Part shown: one piece after another, positions 59,049 to 64,000 of the stretch
How positions within the stretch are numbered: the first letter of the stretch is position 1
Layout: each line of letters begins with the position of its first letter
Source: Anaerococcus sp. mt242
GTDB taxonomy: Bacteria; Bacillota; Clostridia; Tissierellales; Peptoniphilaceae
Length of the DNA: 64,000 nucleotides
Direction of reading: 5' to 3'
Assembly (NCBI RefSeq): GCF_016798225.1
Contig: NZ_JAEUYX010000007.1
Location: 1-64,000 of the forward strand
Translations under genes and position numbers: made by a program
The notes under the pieces: model-generated
What the model saw: only the letters and a program-made list of their open reading frames with translations
Told to the model about the DNA's origin: nothing
Database searches by the model: none

Positions 59049-60245
59049 ATGAACAAAAAAACACTAAAAGACCTAGATGTAAATGGAAAAAAAGTATTAG
59101 TTAGAGTAGACTTTAACGTTCCTTTATCAAAAGAGGATAGAAGTAAGATTGCAGATGACTCAAGAATAAGAGCTGCTCTTCCTACAATTGATTATTTATT
59201 AGAAAACGACGCAAAAGTTATCTTAATTAGTCACTTAGGCAGACCAAACGGTGAAGCTAACCCAGAATTTTCATTAAAACCAGTTGCAAATTGGTTATCT
59301 GACCACTACGGTGATAAATTTGAATTTTTAGCTGCTGATGAAGTAGTTGACGAAAATGTTAAAGAAAAAGTTAATGAACTTAATGACGGCGAACTTGCCT
59401 TATTAGAAAATACTAGATACGTAGCTGGTGAGACTAAAAATGATGAAGCATTTGCAAAAGAATTAGCTTCTCTTGCTGACTTATATGTAAATGATGCCTT
59501 TGGTACAAGCCATAGAGCACATGCTTCAAATGTAGGTGTAGCTAGCATTTTGCCATCCGCAGTAGGATTATTAATTGAAAAAGAAATAGATGTCATGGGA
59601 AAAGCTCTTGAAAATCCAGAACATCCTTTTGTATCAATCCTTGGTGGAGCTAAAGTTTCTGATAAAATTGGTGTAATTGAAAACTTAATTACAAAAGTAG
59701 ATACAATTCTTATTGGTGGGGGCATGGCTTACACATTCCTAAAAGCTCAAGGTAAAGAAATAGGTAAATCTCTTCTTGAAGAAGACAAGATGGATCTTTC
59801 TTTAGAATTACTTGAAAGAGCAAAAGAAAACAATGTAGAAATATTATTACCAGTAGATGTTGTAATAGCTGAAGATATTGCTCCAGGTGTTGAAACTGAA
59901 ATTGTAGATGTTGACAATATCCCAGATGATAAGGAAGCATTAGATATTGGACCAAAAACAGCAGAAATCTATGCAGAAAAAATTAAAGATTCTAAAACTG
60001 TTGTATGGAACGGGCCAATGGGCGTATTTGAAATCAAAGAATTTTCAAATGGTACAAATAAAGTAGCACACGCTCTAGCAGAAGCTGATGCAACAACAAT
60101 TGTTGGTGGTGGCGACTCAGCACTTGCAATAGAAATGGCAGATTTAAAAGATAAAATTACCCACGTATCAACAGGTGGTGGAGCAAGCTTAGAATTTTTA
60201 GAAGGAAAAGACCTACCAGGTATTTCTGCAATTGAAGATAAATAA
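59049..60245 (+). CDS. pgk: Phosphoglycerate kinase
   Basis: This 398-residue two-lobe enzyme makes ATP and 3-phosphoglycerate from 1,3-bisphosphoglycerate. [10 protein letters not shown] (about 18), SHLGRP (about 60), [10 protein letters not shown] (about 155), [12 protein letters not shown] (about 197), WNGPMGVFE (about 320) and GGGDSA (about 355) are family motifs. GAGGTG precedes ATG. tpiA follows after 9 bases. Confidence 0.97.
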   Translation: MNKKTLKDLDVNGKKVLVRVDFNVPLSKEDRSKIADDSRIRAALPTIDYLLENDAKVILISHLGRPNGEANPEFSLKPVANWLSDHYGDKFEFLAADEVVDENVKEKVNELNDGELALLENTRYVAGETKNDEAFAKELASLADLYVNDAFGTSHRAHASNVGVASILPSAVGLLIEKEIDVMGKALENPEHPFVSILGGAKVSDKIGVIENLITKVDTILIGGGMAYTFLKAQGKEIGKSLLEEDKMDLSLELLERAKENNVEILLPVDVVIAEDIAPGVETEIVDVDNIPDDKEALDIGPKTAEIYAEKIKDSKTVVWNGPMGVFEIKEFSNGTNKVAHALAEADATTIVGGGDSALAIEMADLKDKITHVSTGGGASLEFLEGKDLPGISAIEDK

Positions 60246-60254
60246 GGAGTAATA

Positions 60255-61007
60255 ATGCGTAAACCAGTAATAGTTGGAAACTGGAAAATGAATATGACAG
60301 TAAGTGAAGCTAAAAATTTACTTACTGAAATTAAAGAAAAAGACTTAGATAATGAAGTAGAAGCAGGTGTTTGTACACCAGCCATAGACCTACCAATAGC
60401 AGCTGAGATTTTAGAAGGAACTAACGTTGAATTTGGTGGACAAAATATGTACTTTGAAGAATCTGGAGCATTTACAGGAGAAATTTCCCCAACAATGCTA
60501 AAAGATATTGGAGCAACATATGTTATCCTAGGTCATTCTGAACGTCGTGATATCTTTGGCGAAGATGATAAATTAATCAATGAAAAAGTATTATCAGCCT
60601 TTGACCATGACTTAACACCAATTCTTTGCTGTGGTGAATCTTTAGAAGAAAGAGAAGCTAACAAACAAGAAGAAAAAGTAAAAGCACAATTAGAAGCTGA
60701 TCTTAAAGATATAAGCGAAAGTGATATTAAAAAATTAATCATAGCTTACGAACCAATCTGGGCAATAGGTACTGGAAAAACAGCATCAGCTGATGATGCA
60801 GAAGCAATGTGTGCATTTATTAGAAATCTTGTATCGGATCTTTACTCAACAGAAGCAGCAGATGCGGTTCGAATTCAATATGGTGGTTCTGTAAAACCAG
60901 CAAATGTTAAAGAGTTAATGGAAAAAGAAAACATCGATGGAGCTCTAGTAGGTGGAGCAAGCCTAAAAGCAGACGATTTTGAAGCATTGGTAAATCATAG
61001 AAAATAA
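60255..61007 (+). CDS. tpiA: Triosephosphate isomerase
   Basis: This 250-residue TIM barrel interconverts dihydroxyacetone phosphate and glyceraldehyde 3-phosphate. VGNWKMN (from residue 6), ILGHSERR (His about 96), AYEPIWAIGTGK (Glu about 166) and YGGSVKP are the catalytic segments. GGAG precedes ATG, and eno follows after 15 bases. Confidence 0.97.
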   Translation: MRKPVIVGNWKMNMTVSEAKNLLTEIKEKDLDNEVEAGVCTPAIDLPIAAEILEGTNVEFGGQNMYFEESGAFTGEISPTMLKDIGATYVILGHSERRDIFGEDDKLINEKVLSAFDHDLTPILCCGESLEEREANKQEEKVKAQLEADLKDISESDIKKLIIAYEPIWAIGTGKTASADDAEAMCAFIRNLVSDLYSTEAADAVRIQYGGSVKPANVKELMEKENIDGALVGGASLKADDFEALVNHRK

Positions 61008-61010
61008 TAA

Positions 61011-62330
<1,320 letters not shown>

Positions 62331-62334
62331 TTAA

Positions 62335-62369
62335 AATAAAAAGTAGGGAAAATATCCCTACTTTTTTAT
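62335..62369 (+). terminator. Terminator after eno
   Basis: AAAAAGTAGGGA pairs with TCCCTACTTTTT around a short AT loop, followed by further T. Confidence 0.9.
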
Positions 62370-62418
62370 TTAAAGAAATTTGGGTATCATATTACTAGCT
62401 TAATCTATAAACTAAAAA

Positions 62419-62447
62419 TTGCGAAAGGACATTTCCTGTGGTATCAT
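62419..62447 (+). promoter_or_regulatory. Promoter of secG-rnr
   Basis: TTGCGA (62419-62424), a 17-base spacer and TATCAT (62442-62447) with an upstream TG (extended -10). GGGAGGTG lies before ATG 62477. Confidence 0.65.
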
Positions 62448-62476
62448 ATAGAGTGATGAAAATGGGAGGTGTCTAG

Positions 62477-62704
62477 ATGGAAAATATCTTTGCAGTTATT
62501 TTAATGCTTGCATCACTAATAATTATAGTGTCTGTAACAATGCAAGATCCAAAAACTGATGGACTAGGAACACTAGCTGGCCAAGAAACAAACGTATTTG
62601 GTAGAAGTGCTCATAGAACTAAAAATGAAATGTTAGATAAAGTTGTAATTGCTGGAGGAGTATTACTTTTCTTAGGAAGTATCATAATGCTAGCAGTTAT
62701 GTAA
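62477..62704 (+). CDS. secG: Preprotein translocase subunit SecG
   Basis: This 75-residue protein has two membrane helices (about 3-20 and 55-73) and a loop with MQDPKTDGLG and the conserved NVFGRSAHRTKNEMLDK. It aids SecYEG-driven export. The secG-rnr order is common in Firmicutes. A terminator follows. Confidence 0.94.
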   Translation: MENIFAVILMLASLIIIVSVTMQDPKTDGLGTLAGQETNVFGRSAHRTKNEMLDKVVIAGGVLLFLGSIIMLAVM

Positions 62705-62744
62705 GGGGCTATAGATAGACTTAAGCTATCTAGCCTCTTTTTTT
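62703..62744 (+). terminator. Terminator between secG and rnr
   Basis: AAGGGGCT plus AGATAG pair with CTATCT plus AGCCTCTT (a two-base bulge and one wobble), followed by a T-run. It may attenuate transcription into rnr. Confidence 0.75.
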
Positions 62745-62761
62745 ATAGAAAAGGATAAGAT

Positions 62762-64000
62762 ATGAATCTAAAAGAACTAATATTAAATATAGTAAATGAT
62801 GAAAATTATGAACCTATTACAATAAAAGAACTTGAAAAATATTTACAAGCTGATAAATACACAAGAAATGCAGTTTATAATGTCTTAAAAGAGCTTGAAA
62901 AAGAAAATAAACTACGTATCTCCCACAAAAAACGCATAATGCCATTAAGTGATGAAGAACTTTCTCTAGTAGGAAAGATTCAACTAGCTCAATCTGGTTA
63001 TGGTTTTTTTATTTCAGATAATACAGATTTTAAAGATGTATTTATCTCAAAAGATAACCTAAACAAGGCCTTTGATGGGGACAGAGTAAAAATTGAAATT
63101 ACAAAAGCTAGAGAAAAAGGAAAAAATGCTGAAGGACGAGTTTTAGAAATAATAGAACGTGGCAATACTAAAATAGTAGGTTCTTACCAAGAGTCAAAGG
63201 GTTTTGGTTTTGTAATTCCAGATAATAAATCAATTGGTAATGATATTTATATAGACAAAAAACTTTCAAAAAATGCAAAGAATAAGGATAAGGTAGTAGC
63301 AGAAATTATCAAATTCCCAAAAAAAGGCAATCCTGAGGGTAGGATTGTAGATATTATCGGTCATAAAAATGATAAAAATGTTGATATCTATTCCTTAGTA
63401 GCGCAACACGGAATACCTTATCTTTTTTCAAAAGATACAAAAAAAGAAGTTTTATATCTAGATAAGGAAGTAAAAGAAGAAGATATAGAAAATCGAACAG
63501 ATTTTAGAGACCTATTTACAGTTACAATTGATGGAAGGGACTCAAAAGACTTTGATGATGCTATTTCAATTGATAAAAATGGAGACAATTACGATTTATA
63601 CGTACACATTGCAGATGTATCCCATTATGTAAAAAAAGGAACAGCCTTAGACAATGATGCTTATGATAGAGGCAACTCTACATACTTATATAATGTAGTT
63701 ATACCAATGCTTCCAAAAGAATTATCAAATGGTATTTGCTCATTAAATCCAAATGTAGATAGACTATCCCTATCATTAAAAATGACCATAGACAAAAAAG
63801 GTAGGGTAATAGCAAATGACTTTTATAAAGCAGTTATAAACTCTGATTATAGATTAGTTTATGATGATGTAAATAATTTTATAGATGAAAAAGATGAAAG
63901 TGTCTATGAAGATGATATATTAAAAGAAAAGTTACTTTTATTTGATGAATTACACAAAATATTAAGAGGAAAAAGAGAAGATAGGGGAGCTATTGACTTT
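62762..64000 (+). CDS. rnr: Ribonuclease R (partial, runs off the window)
   Basis: The first 413 codons of a 3'-5' exoribonuclease are present. A winged-helix N-terminus (about 1-65) is followed by cold-shock-like domains (GYGFFISD about 79, GFGFVIPD about 155) and the start of the RNB catalytic domain with TIDGRDSKDFDDAISI (about 257) and HIADVSHYVKKGT. Conserved aspartates bind magnesium. AAGGAT precedes ATG 62762. The C-terminal RNB and S1 domains lie outside the window. Confidence 0.94.
   Translation, partial: MNLKELILNIVNDENYEPITIKELEKYLQADKYTRNAVYNVLKELEKENKLRISHKKRIMPLSDEELSLVGKIQLAQSGYGFFISDNTDFKDVFISKDNLNKAFDGDRVKIEITKAREKGKNAEGRVLEIIERGNTKIVGSYQESKGFGFVIPDNKSIGNDIYIDKKLSKNAKNKDKVVAEIIKFPKKGNPEGRIVDIIGHKNDKNVDIYSLVAQHGIPYLFSKDTKKEVLYLDKEVKEEDIENRTDFRDLFTVTIDGRDSKDFDDAISIDKNGDNYDLYVHIADVSHYVKKGTALDNDAYDRGNSTYLYNVVIPMLPKELSNGICSLNPNVDRLSLSLKMTIDKKGRVIANDFYKAVINSDYRLVYDDVNNFIDEKDESVYEDDILKEKLLLFDELHKILRGKREDRGAIDF

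Noticed and set aside
62380-62450. Duplicated GGTATCATAT before secG as an operator
   Set aside because: One copy is part of the -10 element and the other lacks a partner -35. Two short AT-rich matches may be chance.

Overview
The window is AT-rich chromosomal DNA from a low-GC, Gram-positive anaerobe. Genes sit close together, often overlap by 1-20 bases, and mostly carry AGGAGG-like ribosome sites. Pyruvate:ferredoxin oxidoreductase, a V-type ATPase, HPr kinase, lipobox lipoproteins and an IspH-ribosomal S1 fusion together suggest Clostridia/Tissierellia, possibly the Anaerococcus/Peptoniphilus group. That placement is inference. I see no rRNA, tRNA, CRISPR, insertion sequence or prophage, and no gene-free stretch longer than 300 bases. 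The longest gap, about 260 bases at 23377-23640, is described as a feature.

Layout. 79-2873 (minus): a D-Ala-D-Ala-ligase-like ATP-grasp protein, then thymidine kinase and YchF. 3052-7731: aminopeptidase P, UvrC and HPr kinase. 7892-11431: pyruvate:ferredoxin oxidoreductase with a near-consensus promoter. 11530-23376: an accessory block of two convergent operons meeting at a shared terminator. 23641-29080: Asp23 protein, FakA, RecG, RsmD, CoaD and a coiled-coil protein. 29105-30262 (minus): TmcAL. 30403-38468: EF-P, Asp23, NusB, XseA/B, IspA, ArgR, RecN, Nudix, ScpA/B and a pseudouridine synthase. 38509-44659: flavoprotein, Cmk, PlsC, IspH-S1 and MiaB. 44758-53754: V-type ATPase operon. 53751-54941 (minus): RodA. 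55044-57915: Nth, a HAD phosphatase, TrmL and TrxB. 57988-62330: GapA, Pgk, TpiA and Eno. 62477-64000: SecG and the start of RNase R.

The most interesting region is 11530-23376. The plus operon carries a DUF2064 (TIGR04282-like) transferase fused to a choline-kinase-like domain, a C_GCAxxG_C_C redox protein, a YnjB/YnjC/YnjC/YnjD-like ABC importer and an unusual nucleoside hydrolase. The minus operon carries an HdrB/GlpC-like iron-sulfur protein, a YnjE-like sulfurtransferase lipoprotein, a small membrane protein, a second rhodanese lipoprotein, two TVP38/TMEM64 membrane proteins and a TIGR04283-like glycosyltransferase. This gene set resembles E. coli ydjXYZ-ynjABCDEF merged with the 'rSAM/selenodomain-associated' transferase pair. 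It looks like an uncharacterised uptake and processing system, perhaps for a nucleoside- or sulfur/selenium/arsenic-containing compound.

Other notable points: the V-ATPase a/I subunit is split over two genes and one half contains a tandem duplication. Subunit F is short. nth appears to start at ATT. Several terminators overlap the ends of coding sequences, and in one case two convergent genes share a hairpin that holds both stop codons.
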